Part shown: one piece after another, positions 1 to 10,219 of the stretch | Position numbering within the stretch: the first letter of the stretch is position 1 | How the letters are laid out: each line of letters begins with the position of its first letter | Assembly (NCBI RefSeq): GCF_019334805.1 | Contig: NZ_CP079822.1 | Span: forward strand, 1,674,001-1,738,000 | Direction: 5' to 3' | Source: Rothia mucilaginosa | GTDB lineage: Bacteria; Actinomycetota; Actinomycetes; Actinomycetales; Micrococcaceae | DNA length: 64,000 nt | The notes under the pieces: generated by a model | Databases searched by the model: none | What the model was told of the DNA's origin: nothing | The model's input: the letters and a program-made list of their open reading frames with translations, nothing else | Position numbers and translations under genes: made by a program

Positions 1-816
1 GCTATCCAGAAGCTTTCCGCTGAGGACCCCACCTTCACCGTTTCGCTGAACGAAGAAACCGGTCAGACCGAAATCGGTGGTATGGGCGAGCTGCACCTGG
101 ACATCATCGTTGACCGTATGAAGCGTGAGTTCAAGGTTGAGGCTAACGTTGGTAAGCCTCAGGTTGCTTACCGCGAGACCATCAAGAAGGCAGTCGAGAA
201 GGTCGACTACACCCACAAGAAGCAGACCGGTGGTTCCGGTCAGTTCGCAAAGGTGCAGGTCTCCTTCGAGCCCCTGCCCCTGGATGGCGAAGAGCTGTAC
301 GAGTTCGAGGACAAGGTCACCGGTGGCCGCGTGCCTCGCGAGTACATCCCCTCGGTCGACGCTGGTATCCAGGACGCCATGAAGTTCGGTGTCCTCGCTG
401 GCTACCCGATGGTGGGCGTGAAGGCAACCCTGATTGACGGTGCTTACCACGACGTCGACTCCTCCGAAATGGCGTTCAAGATCGCTGGTTCGATGGTCTT
501 CAAGGAAGGCGCTAAGCGCGCTAACCCGGTCCTGCTCGAGCCGCTGATGGACGTTGAGGTTCGTACCCCCGAGGAGTACATGGGCGACGTTATCGGCGAC
601 CTGAACTCCCGCCGTGGCCAGGTTCGTTCCATGGAGGACGCATCCGGCGTTAAGATCATCAAGGCTATCGTGCCCCTGACCGAAATGTTCGGTTACATTG
701 GCGACCTGCGTGGCAAGACCCAGGGTCGTGCAGTGTTCTCGATGGCATTCGACAGCTACGGCGAGGTTCCCAAGAACGTCGCTGACGAGATCATCCAGAA
801 GAGCCGCGGCGAGTAA
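1..816 (+). CDS. fusA: Elongation factor G, C-terminal part (5'-truncated by window edge)
   Basis: The reading frame is open from base 1 and ends at TAA 814-816, leaving 271 residues. It contains [28 protein letters not shown] and the [16 protein letters not shown] segment, all typical of EF-G domains III-V. EF-G is the GTPase that drives translocation of tRNAs and mRNA on the ribosome; the GTP-binding domain lies outside the window. The next gene is tuf, as in the actinobacterial str operon (rpsL-rpsG-fusA-tuf). Codon use is strongly biased (AAG, CTG, GGT/GGC), as expected for a highly expressed gene. Confidence 0.97.
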   Translation, partial: AIQKLSAEDPTFTVSLNEETGQTEIGGMGELHLDIIVDRMKREFKVEANVGKPQVAYRETIKKAVEKVDYTHKKQTGGSGQFAKVQVSFEPLPLDGEELYEFEDKVTGGRVPREYIPSVDAGIQDAMKFGVLAGYPMVGVKATLIDGAYHDVDSSEMAFKIAGSMVFKEGAKRANPVLLEPLMDVEVRTPEEYMGDVIGDLNSRRGQVRSMEDASGVKIIKAIVPLTEMFGYIGDLRGKTQGRAVFSMAFDSYGEVPKNVADEIIQKSRGE

Positions 817-831
817 TTTTCGCGTCTCACC

Positions 832-864
832 CGTGGGCCACGGGCTAAAAACCTGTGGCCCACG
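832..864 (+). terminator. Hairpin between fusA and tuf, possible terminator or attenuator
   Basis: Arms CGTGGGCCACGGG (832-844) and CCTGTGGCCCACG (852-864) pair over 13 bp with one wobble and a 7-nt loop. Only a short mixed AAAATTTT run follows, so termination may be partial. It would let tuf be expressed separately from the str operon. Confidence 0.55.
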
Positions 865-1016
865 CTAAAATTTTCAATTAAATCCATTATTGAGAGCATG
901 AACAGTTTCATCTCTGCGGCGTAATCCGCTATTGTAGACGCTAGACCGTTTTATAACGGGATGCGCCGGAGCGAAGATCCGCGTGCATGTTTTCAATCGT
1001 TCTAGGAGGAACACTC

Positions 1017-2207
1017 TTGGCTAAGGCTAAGTTCGAGCGCTCCAAGCCTCACGTTAACGTCGGTACCATTGGTCACGTTGACCACGGTAAGACCACCCTG
1101 ACCGCAGCAATCTCCAAGGTTCTGGCTGACAAGTACCCGGACCTGAACGAGAAGCGCGACTTCGGTATGATCGACTCCGCTCCCGAGGAGCGCCAGCGCG
1201 GTATTACCATTAACATTGCTCACATCGAGTACCAGACCGAGAAGCGCCACTACGCACACGTTGACGCTCCCGGCCACGCTGACTACGTCAAGAACATGAT
1301 TACCGGTGCGGCTCAGATGGACGGCGCAATCCTCGTGGTTGCTGCTACCGACGGCCCCATGGCACAGACCCGCGAGCACGTTCTGCTCGCTCGCCAGGTT
1401 GGCGTCCCCACCCTGCTGGTTGCACTGAACAAGGCAGACATGGTTGACGACGAAGAGCTCCTCGACCTCGTCGAGATGGAGGTCCGTGACCTCCTCTCCT
1501 CGCAGGAGTTCGACGGCGACAACGCTCCCGTTGTTCGCGTTTCCGCACTGAAGGCTCTCGAAGGCGACCCCGAGTGGGTTGCTAAGGTCGAGGAGCTCAT
1601 GGACGCAGTCGACACCTACATTCCGGACCCCGTGCGTGAGAAGGACAAGCCCTTCCTCATGCCCATCGAGGACGTCTTCACCATCACCGGTCGTGGCACC
1701 GTTGTTACCGGTCGTGCAGAGCGCGGTACCCTGAAGATCAACTCCGAGGTCGAGATCGTCGGTATCCGCCCGATTCAGAAGACCACCGTTACCGGTATCG
1801 AGATGTTCCACAAGCAGCTCGACGAAGCATGGGCAGGCGAGAACTGTGGTCTGCTGCTGCGTGGTCTGAAGCGTGACGATGTTGAGCGTGGTCAGGTTGT
1901 CGTGGAGCCGGGCTCCATCACCCCCCACACCGAGTTCGAGGCAAACGTCTACATCCTCTCCAAGGATGAGGGTGGCCGGCACAACCCCTTCTACTCCAAC
2001 TACCGTCCTCAGTTCTACTTCCGTACCACTGACGTGACCGGCGTTATCACCCTCCCCGAGGGCACCGAGATGGTTATGCCCGGTGACAACACCGAGATGA
2101 CCGTTACCCTGATCCAGCCCATCGCAATGGAAGAGGGTCTCGGCTTCGCTATCCGTGAGGGTGGCCGCACCGTTGGTTCGGGTCGCGTTACCAAGATCAT
2201 CAAGTAA
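1017..2207 (+). CDS. tuf: Elongation factor Tu
   Basis: The GTPase that delivers aminoacyl-tRNA to the ribosomal A site. I set the start at TTG 1017 because AGGAGGA (1004-1010) lies 6 nt upstream. This gives [14 protein letters not shown] and 396 residues, the normal EF-Tu length; an upstream in-frame ATG at 987 would add ten non-conserved residues and precede the ribosome binding site. G motifs are clear: GHVDHGKT (residues 19-26), [13 protein letters not shown] and SALKAL. The C-terminal beta-barrel domains are complete, ending [11 protein letters not shown] strong terminator follows at 2280. Confidence 0.97.
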   Translation: MAKAKFERSKPHVNVGTIGHVDHGKTTLTAAISKVLADKYPDLNEKRDFGMIDSAPEERQRGITINIAHIEYQTEKRHYAHVDAPGHADYVKNMITGAAQMDGAILVVAATDGPMAQTREHVLLARQVGVPTLLVALNKADMVDDEELLDLVEMEVRDLLSSQEFDGDNAPVVRVSALKALEGDPEWVAKVEELMDAVDTYIPDPVREKDKPFLMPIEDVFTITGRGTVVTGRAERGTLKINSEVEIVGIRPIQKTTVTGIEMFHKQLDEAWAGENCGLLLRGLKRDDVERGQVVVEPGSITPHTEFEANVYILSKDEGGRHNPFYSNYRPQFYFRTTDVTGVITLPEGTEMVMPGDNTEMTVTLIQPIAMEEGLGFAIREGGRTVGSGRVTKIIK

Positions 2208-2277
2208 TTGCCGTAAATTTACGACAATTCGCTAAAGATCTGCCGGAGAGAAAACTCTCCATCAGGTAGCGATACTC

Positions 2278-2307
2278 AAGGACCCCCGCAGATGCGGGGG
2301 TCCTTTT
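2278..2307 (+). terminator. Rho-independent terminator of tuf
   Basis: Perfect 10-bp stem GGACCCCCGC (2280-2289) and GCGGGGGTCC (2294-2303), loop AGAT, followed by TTTT. Confidence 0.9.
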
Positions 2308-2310
2308 GTT

Positions 2311-2690
2311 ATGCCCATTTTGGCCTGTTGAGGACTCCGCCGAAGCAGAGAAAGCGGCATTATCAGCCAGGGCCGCCAAAGTACAGCTCTGGGCATTCTC
2401 GGTCCCCTTTAGCAGCCGCTCAAGACTTCTGAGTGGGGAAACATGCGTAGTAATAGCGGAAGTTCACGTTGCATCCGTAACGATAGAAATCCCCCTGCGG
2501 CGGCATGGCAAGTCCGTACCTTCTAGCTGTAAATCCTGAACTCCCGGATATGGAAAGAGCACGGGCAGGTGAATGACTGCCTGATCCGTTTAGAGATTTG
2601 CAGACCTCAGAAAGAACCTGGTCATGTGGACCGGCTTGCGGCGGGGAAGCGTCTAAAGACCCTGCAGATAGGAATATAAGATCTGCGGAC
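2311..2690. other. Unassigned gap between tuf and the membrane-protein gene
   Basis: No gene can be supported here. The longest candidate is a 90-codon minus-strand frame (2420-2692) with a Tyr-rich C-terminal end. It has no recognisable family, no good ribosome binding site, and starts immediately downstream of a minus-strand terminator. A plus-strand 77-codon frame begins inside the tuf terminator. It may be decayed sequence. Confidence 0.4.
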
Positions 2691-2727
2691 AAAGAAAAAC
2701 GGTTCCCAGTCCGAAGGCTGGGAACCG
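2691..2727 (-). terminator. Terminator of the 1139-residue membrane-protein gene
   Basis: Perfect 10-bp stem CGGTTCCCAG (2700-2709) and CTGGGAACCG (2718-2727). The A-rich run at 2691-2699 becomes a T-rich tail on the minus strand, so it terminates transcription leaving the gene that ends at 2812. Confidence 0.8.
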
Positions 2728-2811
2728 CGATTCGAATGACTGCCCCTCGTAAGGGACATAGGTAATCCTACTACAGAATGCCGCAGGAAAAGAACCTATA
2801 CCTGCAACAGG

Positions 2812-5800
2812 TTAGATATTCTCCCCGTCACGAGGCTGGTATCCCTGCTGAGGAACCGGAGGCAGCTGCATCTGGACATTACCCTGGGGGTACATACCCT
2901 GCTGATTTTGAGGCTGTGAGAAATCCCCAAGCTGCTCAGAATCCTGGTGCGGAGCTACTGCATCCTGCTTGTTCTGTCGCACCAGCAGACGCCAGATAAC
3001 GCCGGCAATAAGCAAGATAGAGATAATCAGCAGGGTCAGCGGGTTCAGACCGTTGAGCAAAATTGCCAGATCGAGGGTGACCAAGGCGGTTGCAATATAG
3101 GTCCAGACTCGGTCGAGCAGCAAAGCGCTCAGGAGAGTCAGAGCGATGCCGAGTACCAGCACCACAATATCCGGACCATCAGCGGGAACTGCCCACGTTA
3201 CCAGGGTGAGAAATACCTGCAGACCCAAAGCCCAGTACAGAGGAGAATCCGATACCTGCTCGTCTACAGGCCTCTTTGCGATGAAGTTCTTGAGAACCTT
3301 GGCAGCTACAACAGCCAGCAGAATCAGGAGAGCAACCTCAAGAATGACGCTCAGGGGATTGGACTTCGAGTAATCAATGACCAGACGGGCGATGAAGAGG
3401 CTGAACGCCGTGGTGCAGACAATCGGCAGGTTCTTCGCCTTGGTGACAGACACGAAAGACAGAGCGCCTAGGCCCCAGAGAAGTGCGTTGAGTTCTACCT
3501 GCTTGGGCTCAAAAACCAACCCAACGAAGGTGTAGAATCCCAGCACCGCCAGAGCGGGAATCATCAGCAGCGTATTGACCGGTGCATAGATGCCCTGGCT
3601 CAGGGGGCGGCGAGACATGAAACGTGCGTAGGGGGCACCTAACGGGCCGTGCATCGGCAAATCAACCATCGTATTCCCGACCGGTACAGCGATGCGGGGG
3701 CGAACATTTGTGTTCACACCGAAGACCTCAACCGGGAGCGTGACCTTCAGCGCGAACAGGACGATGACGGCGAATAGAGCGTAGTAGCCCAGAAGAGTCA
3801 TCACCATTGTGCTTTCCCTCGTGTTGAAGAGATTCCATAGAGAACCAATGCAGAAAGTCGTGATACTGATGGAGGCACCAATCTGCATGCGGGGGATCCT
3901 GAAGATGAGTGCAAGTACCCATACGGCGATGAAGATCATCGGGGTTGCTACTGCGAACAGCAGATTATCAAAATCACCAATGAAACGGCCTGCGCTCAGG
4001 ATAGAACCAAGAGTGAAGAAAATTGCTGCCGCGTATGCTTCGTAGCTTCGCTTGGAGTACGCGTAGAGTAGCACGCTACACAGTGCCTGAACCGCCAACA
4101 GTGCAAGTACGAGGAAGTCTACGAGCGATTCCTTCATATTGCCGCTGATAGCGAGCAGAATGACCGACCAGCAGATGGGGAATCGTGCAACGGTGAGTAG
4201 CTCCGAACGAATCGAAGAGCCAGCCGGCATAAAGAAACCAAGCGCACCATAAACAACGGTCAGGAGTGCCGGTAGCGCTACAGCGATGTACTCCTTCTGC
4301 AAGTCGTACAGCAGGTAGTGTCGTGAGCCGATCGTCGCGATAAGCAGAGTCGTGTAGAACGCGATACGGACAAACATGACAAGCGTTGAGCGGAAGGACC
4401 CAACGTCCGAAAGTCGCAACGCGCGAGCCAGAATAAGAGCGCCCAGCACGCTCAAGAAGAGGACGGCACCCGAGAAGAGAGGGAAACCAATCCAGAATCG
4501 GCCATGCGCTCCGCCATCAGCATGGTTAGCTACGTACCCGACGAAGAGAGCAAAAACGCCCAAGAAGAGGTAGACCGACATCTCTACAAGACGGTAGCTT
4601 GCGTTCTGCGCTGCAACGCCCTGAGAGAGGACAAAAGTCAGTAGCGCAATAACGGCGCAGACCAACGCAAACATCAAAAGCGACTCAGAAGTCTGCATCT
4701 CAGGAATGAGAGCGAGGAAGAGTTGAATCATACCAATGGCATAACCGATGTTGCTCAGTACCGCTCCAGCGGTACGTGCCTCAGGGGCCTTAGCACTGAC
4801 CAGATAGATGACTACTGCCGCGGTAAAGAAGAGGTAGAAAGTACCCTGATTGCCGGGGGACGCGTACATGCCAACAACTGGAATGAGCGCTACAAAACTC
4901 ATGAGTAGCAGAGGCTGGATTGCCTTGCGGTACAGCAAGAAACTCACAATGCAGAGGACACCAATAACCCAGGGGGCAGGGAAGATACCTTGATTACCTT
5001 CTGCATAAGGAAGGAAAGCGCTCCAGCGCGTTGCGTATACAGGGCTATCGGCAGCATGAGCAGTGAAGAAGGCATCAATGAGAGCGAAGAAAGAGAAGAA
5101 CACGCCGACGCATGCGTCAATTGCCGGCAACCACTCCATCTTGTGAGCGGGATGGTGAGGAGCTTCCTTCGCCCAGGGGATAGCCGGGGTGCTTTGAACC
5201 TGCTCGGGCTGTTCATCAGTAGCAGGAGCAGAACCAGCAATAGTCTTCTGCAGACGAGGAATAAATACGTAAGCAGAAATCAGGTTAACAACCAGGACCG
5301 AGACGAAGAAAATGCTGGGGAACCACGGGCCATGATCCGAGTCCATGATGAAGGAGAGAACAGACGCAATCGGGTAGATACGTGCCTGGGCATAGTAATC
5401 TGCCGTACCGTTCAGCCACGTGAAAAGAATGGCATGCACAGACATGACTGCAAACGCAATACCCGCATCCGTATAGCTCAGATCGTTGGTGAAGAAGAAA
5501 ATAGCGATGGCAGTAGCCGGAACAAAAATGCGGGAAGAATCAACAAGACCTTCGCGGATGCCCTTCGGAGCAGCATTCGGGGCAAAATGCAGAACCAAAC
5601 CCAGAACGGTGGCAACTGCAGTCAGTGAAACAAAATACCAAACGAAAGGCAGAGCCGCTACCTTTGTAGCCGCCAACGAGTCCGAAACAATGAACGAAAT
5701 CAGCAGGTACGCCATCACACGGTTACGCATGAGGGCACAGGCTCCAACAATGGCTGCAGTGCCAACCAGAGACGTGAGAAGCCAGACGTAGCGTCCTTCA

Positions 5801-6231
5801 ACCCAAATCTTGAGGACATAGGTAGCAACGCCAGTCAGAGGAATAAACGCAAGACCGGTTGCTGCAAAAGAGTAGGAAGCGATACGTAGGCGCTCCACGA
5901 AGCGGTAGGTGAGCAGACCGGCTCCGTAGAAGACGACTGCTCCAAGCGCCATTGCAAGGACACGGAAGATAGCCGTTTCATCCTGAGAAGACGTCACCGA
6001 GGTGACAAAAAGACCCGCAGCACCGATGAGCAGGAGCGAACCGATGTACAGAACAATATTGAGGAAGATGTCTTCATTGACTCGGCGTCGTTGTACAGGA
6101 GGCTGAGAATATACGCCCGCTACCGTAGGGGGAGTGTACATGCCAAGAGCCGGCTGCTGAACATGCTGAGGGCTCTGAGATGAGGAGTGAGAGCTAGAGG
6201 GCGCCTGATGAGGTTGTGTCGGCTGAGACAT
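2812..6231 (-). CDS. Large multi-pass integral membrane protein, function unknown
   Basis: 1139 residues. The first ~50 residues are Ser/Pro/Gln/His-rich and probably cytoplasmic. From VNEDIFLNIVLYIGSLLLIGA onwards almost the whole chain is a series of hydrophobic segments, probably more than 25 membrane spans, with short charged links. The last ~50 residues are again polar and Gln/Pro-rich. Start ATG 6231 follows a good AAGGAG site. The pattern recalls the large actinobacterial membrane proteins named after the SCO7613 C-terminal region and the DUF2157/DUF2339 type, but I cannot assign a transport substrate. It is monocistronic: a terminator lies 85 nt past the stop, and upstream it is divergent from the S10 operon. 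Function is unknown. Confidence 0.85.
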   Translation of the reverse strand: MSQPTQPHQAPSSSHSSSQSPQHVQQPALGMYTPPTVAGVYSQPPVQRRRVNEDIFLNIVLYIGSLLLIGAAGLFVTSVTSSQDETAIFRVLAMALGAVVFYGAGLLTYRFVERLRIASYSFAATGLAFIPLTGVATYVLKIWVEGRYVWLLTSLVGTAAIVGACALMRNRVMAYLLISFIVSDSLAATKVAALPFVWYFVSLTAVATVLGLVLHFAPNAAPKGIREGLVDSSRIFVPATAIAIFFFTNDLSYTDAGIAFAVMSVHAILFTWLNGTADYYAQARIYPIASVLSFIMDSDHGPWFPSIFFVSVLVVNLISAYVFIPRLQKTIAGSAPATDEQPEQVQSTPAIPWAKEAPHHPAHKMEWLPAIDACVGVFFSFFALIDAFFTAHAADSPVYATRWSAFLPYAEGNQGIFPAPWVIGVLCIVSFLLYRKAIQPLLLMSFVALIPVVGMYASPGNQGTFYLFFTAAVVIYLVSAKAPEARTAGAVLSNIGYAIGMIQLFLALIPEMQTSESLLMFALVCAVIALLTFVLSQGVAAQNASYRLVEMSVYLFLGVFALFVGYVANHADGGAHGRFWIGFPLFSGAVLFLSVLGALILARALRLSDVGSFRSTLVMFVRIAFYTTLLIATIGSRHYLLYDLQKEYIAVALPALLTVVYGALGFFMPAGSSIRSELLTVARFPICWSVILLAISGNMKESLVDFLVLALLAVQALCSVLLYAYSKRSYEAYAAAIFFTLGSILSAGRFIGDFDNLLFAVATPMIFIAVWVLALIFRIPRMQIGASISITTFCIGSLWNLFNTRESTMVMTLLGYYALFAVIVLFALKVTLPVEVFGVNTNVRPRIAVPVGNTMVDLPMHGPLGAPYARFMSRRPLSQGIYAPVNTLLMIPALAVLGFYTFVGLVFEPKQVELNALLWGLGALSFVSVTKAKNLPIVCTTAFSLFIARLVIDYSKSNPLSVILEVALLILLAVVAAKVLKNFIAKRPVDEQVSDSPLYWALGLQVFLTLVTWAVPADGPDIVVLVLGIALTLLSALLLDRVWTYIATALVTLDLAILLNGLNPLTLLIISILLIAGVIWRLLVRQNKQDAVAPHQDSEQLGDFSQPQNQQGMYPQGNVQMQLPPVPQQGYQPRDGENI

Positions 6232-6387
6232 GGTTTCTCCTTAGGCTGTAGTGATACTTCTACAATACGAGAGCTTTCAGTACTAAAACCTTGATTACGG
6301 GGAATAAAGCGCATGGAACTTACTGAAAATAGATTGAAAGCTCCCTGAGAGTTACATCGCGGGAGTACCCCCGGGTTGACAGAGATA
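6232..6387. other. Divergent intergenic region between the membrane protein and the S10 leader
   Basis: This stretch should hold the promoter of the leftward gene and upstream parts of the S10 promoter. TTGACA at 6376-6381 is a perfect -35 hexamer, but no convincing -10 lies 16-18 bp downstream. No gene is seen. Confidence 0.4.
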
Positions 6388-6411
6388 GTTAAGTGTTCTT
6401 AAGCACTTAAC
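6388..6411. promoter_or_regulatory. 24-bp palindrome upstream of the S10 operon, possible operator
   Basis: Inverted repeat GTTAAGTG-N8-CACTTAAC. The spacer TTCTTAAG is itself nearly symmetric. It begins 7 bp after the TTGACA at 6376-6381, so it occupies the expected spacer and -10 zone of that promoter. As RNA it would form an 8-bp hairpin. A DNA-binding regulator site or a transcript-start hairpin are both possible. Confidence 0.45.
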
Positions 6412-6717
6412 TTGTGTTCGTATTGCATAAGGGCTCTATCTCTGAGAGAATTGACGACGTTGTCAAAGCGTCTACCTGCACTAAAGGTAGGCCCACGTAT
6501 GACCCGGTCCGAAGGATGACGGGACGAGTTTGCCTAGAACATAGGCGACACGCCCGAGTTCGGGGGTCGGTACTCAGACGGGGTGAGGAACCCGGCAAAG
6601 CCGGATTCAGTCCGTTCTGAGTGGCGCACGTGATGAATATATCGCGTTCCTTAAGCGCTATAACAAAGGGGCAAAAGCTCCGATACAGGGAATACATCAA
6701 GAAAGAGAGTCCGACAG
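6412..6717 (+). promoter_or_regulatory. Structured leader of the S10 operon
   Basis: About 300 nt precede rpsJ without a supportable gene. Long-range arms ACTCAGACGG (6572-6581) and CCGTTCTGAGT (6612-6622) pair, enclosing a small hairpin CCGGC-AAA-GCCGG (6592-6604). Another short hairpin CCCG-AGTT-CGGG lies at 6553-6564. The length and fold suggest autogenous control by a ribosomal protein, as for L4 in E. coli, but the fold here is not that of E. coli and the ligand is inference. Confidence 0.45.
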
Positions 6718-7026
6718 ATGGCGGGACAGAAAATCCGCATCCGTCTGAAGTCCTATGACCACGAGGTCATCGATTCTTCGGCACGGAAAATCGTCGAAAC
6801 GGTAAAGGGCGCAGGAGCAACTGTAGTTGGCCCCGTGCCGCTGCCGACCGAGAAGAACGTTTACTGTGTTATTCGTTCTCCCCACAAGTACAAGGACAGC
6901 CGCGAGCACTTCGAGATGCGTACGCACAAGCGTCTGATCGACGTTGTTGATCCGACCCCCAAGGCTGTTGATGCCCTCATGCGTCTTGACCTGCCGGCAG
7001 ACGTAAACATCGAGATCAAGCTGTAG
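6718..7026 (+). CDS. rpsJ: 30S ribosomal protein S10
   Basis: 102 residues, full length, starting [19 protein letters not shown] and containing the loop [16 protein letters not shown]10 binds the 3' major domain of 16S rRNA in the 30S head, and in other bacteria also acts in antitermination with NusB. It is first gene of the S10 operon, preceded by a long structured leader and followed 13 nt later by rplC. Confidence 0.98.
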   Translation: MAGQKIRIRLKSYDHEVIDSSARKIVETVKGAGATVVGPVPLPTEKNVYCVIRSPHKYKDSREHFEMRTHKRLIDVVDPTPKAVDALMRLDLPADVNIEIKL

Positions 7027-7039
7027 AGGATCGCATCTA

Positions 7040-7696
7040 ATGACTAACAAATTCGAGCGCCAGGTGAAGGGCCTGCTGGGCACCAAGCTCGGCATGACCC
7101 AGGTCTGGGACGAGGACGGCAAGTTTGTGCCCGTCACCGTCGTCAAGGCTGATTCTAACGTTGTTACCCAGATCCGTAACCAGGAAACTGACGGCTACGA
7201 AGCTGTTCAGATTGGTTTCGGTGCAATCGACTCTCGCAAGGTTACCAAGCCCCTGGCTGGTCACTTCGAGAAGGCCGGTGTTACCCCCCGTCGCCACCTC
7301 GTCGAGCTGCGTACCGCAGATGCTTCTGAGTATTCCCTCGGTCAGGAACTGACCGTTGAGCTCTTCGAAGCAGGCCAGAAGGTCGACGTCGTTGGTAAGA
7401 CCAAGGGTAAGGGCTTCGCAGGTGTTATGAAGCGTCACGGCTTCAAGGGTGTTGGCGCGTCTCACGGTCAGCACAAGAACCACCGTAAGCCCGGTTCCAT
7501 CGGTGGCGCATCCTACCCCGCACGCGTGTTCAAGGGTATGCGCATGGCTGGCCGTATGGGCGCAGCACGTCACACTACCTTGAACCTGACTATCCAGGGT
7601 GTGGACGCAGAGAACAATGTCCTGCTGATCAAGGGCGCAATCCCCGGTCCCAAGGGCGGCGTTGTTCTGGTTCGTACCGCTGTGAAGGGAGCCTAA
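7040..7696 (+). CDS. rplC: 50S ribosomal protein L3
   Basis: 218 residues, full length. It has the L3 opening [15 protein letters not shown] and the loop [20 protein letters not shown], which reaches towards the peptidyl transferase centre. An early assembly protein of the 50S subunit. It lies between rpsJ and rplD with a 6-nt gap to rplD. Confidence 0.98.
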   Translation: MTNKFERQVKGLLGTKLGMTQVWDEDGKFVPVTVVKADSNVVTQIRNQETDGYEAVQIGFGAIDSRKVTKPLAGHFEKAGVTPRRHLVELRTADASEYSLGQELTVELFEAGQKVDVVGKTKGKGFAGVMKRHGFKGVGASHGQHKNHRKPGSIGGASYPARVFKGMRMAGRMGAARHTTLNLTIQGVDAENNVLLIKGAIPGPKGGVVLVRTAVKGA

Positions 7697-7702
7697 TACA
7701 TC

Positions 7703-8320
7703 ATGGCTGTTAAGACCCTTAAGGTAGACCTGCCCGCAGAGATTTTCGACGCGCAGGCATCCGTGCCCCTGCTGCACCAGGTTGTTGTTGCACAGCTCGC
7801 TGCTGCACGCCAGGGCACCCACAAGACCAAGAACCGCGGCGAGGTTTCCGGTGCAGGCCGTAAGCCCTTCAAGCAGAAGGGTACCGGTAACGCACGTCAG
7901 GGCTCCATCCGTGCACCGCACATGACCGGCGGTGGCGTTGTTCACGGTCCGACCCCGCGTAACTACGCACAGCGCACCCCCAAGAAGATGATCGCCGCTG
8001 CACTGCGCGGTGCTCTCTCCGATCGCGCTCGTCACGACCGCGTCCACGTTGTCGAGAACTTCATCTCCGGTGAAACCCCCTCGACCAAGGCTGCAAAGGC
8101 TGCATTCGCAGCTATCACCGAGCGCAAGAACATCCTTCTTGTGATTGCTCGTGCAGAGGACGTTGTGGCTCTGTCCGCACGTAACCTGGAGAACGTCCAC
8201 GTTCTGTACGCAGACCAGCTCAACACCTACGATGTGCTGGTTTCGGACGACGTGGTCTTCACCAAGGCAGCATTCGACGCATTCGTTGCTGCAGCTCAGA
8301 AGAAGGAGGGCGCTAAGTAA
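7703..8320 (+). CDS. rplD: 50S ribosomal protein L4
   Basis: 205 residues. The conserved RNA-binding loop is at about residues 45-85 ([24 protein letters not shown]). That loop lines the peptide exit tunnel. L4 is the autogenous repressor of the S10 operon in E. coli; whether it is so here is unknown. The stop overlaps the rplW start by one base (TAATG), which favours coupled translation. Confidence 0.98.
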   Translation: MAVKTLKVDLPAEIFDAQASVPLLHQVVVAQLAAARQGTHKTKNRGEVSGAGRKPFKQKGTGNARQGSIRAPHMTGGGVVHGPTPRNYAQRTPKKMIAAALRGALSDRARHDRVHVVENFISGETPSTKAAKAAFAAITERKNILLVIARAEDVVALSARNLENVHVLYADQLNTYDVLVSDDVVFTKAAFDAFVAAAQKKEGAK

Positions 8321-8622
8321 TGAGCGTTTCCACCAAGTCTGTATACGACGTGATCATTGCTCCCGTCGTTTCCGAGAAGAGCTACGGTCAGCTCGACGAA
8401 GGTAAGTACACCTTCGAGGTCGCAACCGATTCCAACAAGCTGGAAATCAAGCAGGCCATCGAGAAGATCTTTGACGTCAAGGTTGCTTCCGTCAACACCA
8501 TCAACCGTCAGGGCAAGCGCAAGCGCACCCGTTTCGGTTGGGGCGCTCGCAAGAACACCAAGCGTGCGATTGTGACCCTCAAGGAAGGCACCATCGACAT
8601 CTTCGGCGGTCCGCAGGCATAA
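8320..8622 (+). CDS. rplW: 50S ribosomal protein L23
   Basis: 100 residues, with VISEKSY-like opening [19 protein letters not shown] and the basic loop [20 protein letters not shown]23 sits at the exit of the peptide tunnel and is the docking site for trigger factor and SRP. Translation is coupled to rplD by the TAATG overlap. Confidence 0.98.
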   Translation: MSVSTKSVYDVIIAPVVSEKSYGQLDEGKYTFEVATDSNKLEIKQAIEKIFDVKVASVNTINRQGKRKRTRFGWGARKNTKRAIVTLKEGTIDIFGGPQA

Positions 8623-8662
8623 GCCCCGCGGAGACCACTTTAACGAAGGAAGAAATATCTAA

Positions 8663-9499
8663 ATGGGTATTCGTAAGTACAAGCCGACGACCCCGGGTCG
8701 CCGCGGTTCGAGCGTTGCTGATTTCTCCGAGATCACCCGCTCCACCCCGGAAAAGTCCCTGCTTCGTCCGCTTCACAAGACCGGCGGCCGTAACAACACC
8801 GGCCGCATCACCACCCGTCACAAGGGTGGCGGCCACAAGCGCCAGTACCGTCTGATCGACTTCCGTCGTCACGACAAGGACGGCGTTAACGCACGCGTTG
8901 CGCACATCGAGTACGATCCCAACCGTACCGCTCGCATCGCGCTGCTGCACTACTTCGATGGTTCCAAGCGCTACATCATCGCTCCGAACAAGCTCGCTCA
9001 GGGCGACATCGTCGAGTCCGGCCCCGCAGCTGACATCAAGCCCGGTAACAACCTGCCCCTGCGCAACATCCCCGTTGGTACCGTGATTCACTGTGTCGAG
9101 CTCCGCCCCGGTGGCGGCGCAAAGCTGGCTCGTTCCGCAGGTGCTTCTGTACAGCTGGTTGCTAAGGAAGGCAAGTACGGTCAGCTCCGTCTGCCCTCCG
9201 GCGAAATCCGCAACGTGGATGTTCGCTGCCGCGCAACCGTTGGTGAAGTTGGCAACGCTGAGCAGTCCAACATCAACTGGGGTAAGGCAGGCCGTAACCG
9301 CTGGAAGGGCATCCGCCCGACCGTCCGTGGTGTGGTCATGAACCCGGTTGACCACCCGCACGGTGGTGGTGAAGGTAAGACCTCCGGTGGTCGTCACCCG
9401 GTTAACCCCAACGGTAAGCCCGAGGGTCGTACCCGCCGTCCCAACAAGGAAAGCGACAAGCTCATCGTTCGTCGCCGTCGTACTGGCAAGAAGCGCTAA
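8663..9499 (+). CDS. rplB: 50S ribosomal protein L2
   Basis: 278 residues, full length, opening [18 protein letters not shown]. The C-terminal conserved segment [20 protein letters not shown] carries the histidine near the peptidyl transferase centre. L2 is needed for subunit association. A 40-nt spacer with its own AAGGAAGAA site separates it from rplW. Confidence 0.98.
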   Translation: MGIRKYKPTTPGRRGSSVADFSEITRSTPEKSLLRPLHKTGGRNNTGRITTRHKGGGHKRQYRLIDFRRHDKDGVNARVAHIEYDPNRTARIALLHYFDGSKRYIIAPNKLAQGDIVESGPAADIKPGNNLPLRNIPVGTVIHCVELRPGGGAKLARSAGASVQLVAKEGKYGQLRLPSGEIRNVDVRCRATVGEVGNAEQSNINWGKAGRNRWKGIRPTVRGVVMNPVDHPHGGGEGKTSGGRHPVNPNGKPEGRTRRPNKESDKLIVRRRRTGKKR

Positions 9500-9511
9500 G
9501 GAGCCTGAAAC

Positions 9512-9793
9512 ATGCCTCGTAGTTTGAAGAAGGGCCCTTTCGTTGATCAGCACCTCTACCTGAAGGTTGCAGCTCAGAACGAGAAGGGCACCAAGAACGT
9601 AATCAAGACTTGGTCGCGTCGCTCGATGATTATCCCCGACATGCTCGGTCACACCATCGCAGTGTACGACGGTCGCAAGCACGTGCCGGTGTTCATCACC
9701 GAGTCGATGGTTGGTCACAAGCTCGGTGAGTTTGCTCCGACCCGCACTTTCCGCAGCCACGTGAAGGACGACCGTAAGGGTAAGCGTCGCTAA
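9512..9793 (+). CDS. rpsS: 30S ribosomal protein S19
   Basis: 93 residues, opening [15 protein letters not shown] and ending [10 protein letters not shown]19 binds 16S rRNA in the 30S head with S13 and contacts the A-site tRNA region. It follows rplB by 12 nt with a GGAG site just upstream. Confidence 0.98.
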   Translation: MPRSLKKGPFVDQHLYLKVAAQNEKGTKNVIKTWSRRSMIIPDMLGHTIAVYDGRKHVPVFITESMVGHKLGEFAPTRTFRSHVKDDRKGKRR

Positions 9794-9853
9794 TCGGTTC
9801 ATACCGATAAGCTAACGTTTCCCTTTCGGCAATAGACGAAAGAGAGATAGGCA

Positions 9854-10219
9854 ATGGAAGCCAAGGCATCAGCGCGTTTCGTTCGCGTTACGCCTATGAA
9901 GGCCCGCCGTGTCGTCAACCTGATCCGTGGTAAGCAGGCGGAAGAGGCTCTGGCGATTCTGAAGTTCGCCCCCCAGGCAGCTTCGGAACCGGTATACAAG
10001 ATCGTTGCTTCGGCAGTAGCTAACGCTCGTCAGAAGGCAACCCAGCAGGGTCTGCCCTTCCGCGAGGAAGAGCTGTTCATCAGCGAAGCATTCGTGAACG
10101 AGGGCCCGACCATGAAGCGCATTCAGCCCCGCGCTCAGGGTCGCGCATACCGAATCAACAAGCGCACCAGCCACATCACCGTGGTAGTTGCTACCCCGGA
10201 GAAGGAGGAGGACCGCTAA
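9854..10219 (+). CDS. rplV: 50S ribosomal protein L22
   Basis: 121 residues. The opening [27 protein letters not shown] is typical, and the C-terminal beta-hairpin includes [20 protein letters not shown]. That hairpin lines the exit tunnel beside L4, and changes in it are a known route to macrolide resistance; nothing unusual is seen. Its stop directly abuts the rpsC start. Confidence 0.98.
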   Translation: MEAKASARFVRVTPMKARRVVNLIRGKQAEEALAILKFAPQAASEPVYKIVASAVANARQKATQQGLPFREEELFISEAFVNEGPTMKRIQPRAQGRAYRINKRTSHITVVVATPEKEEDR

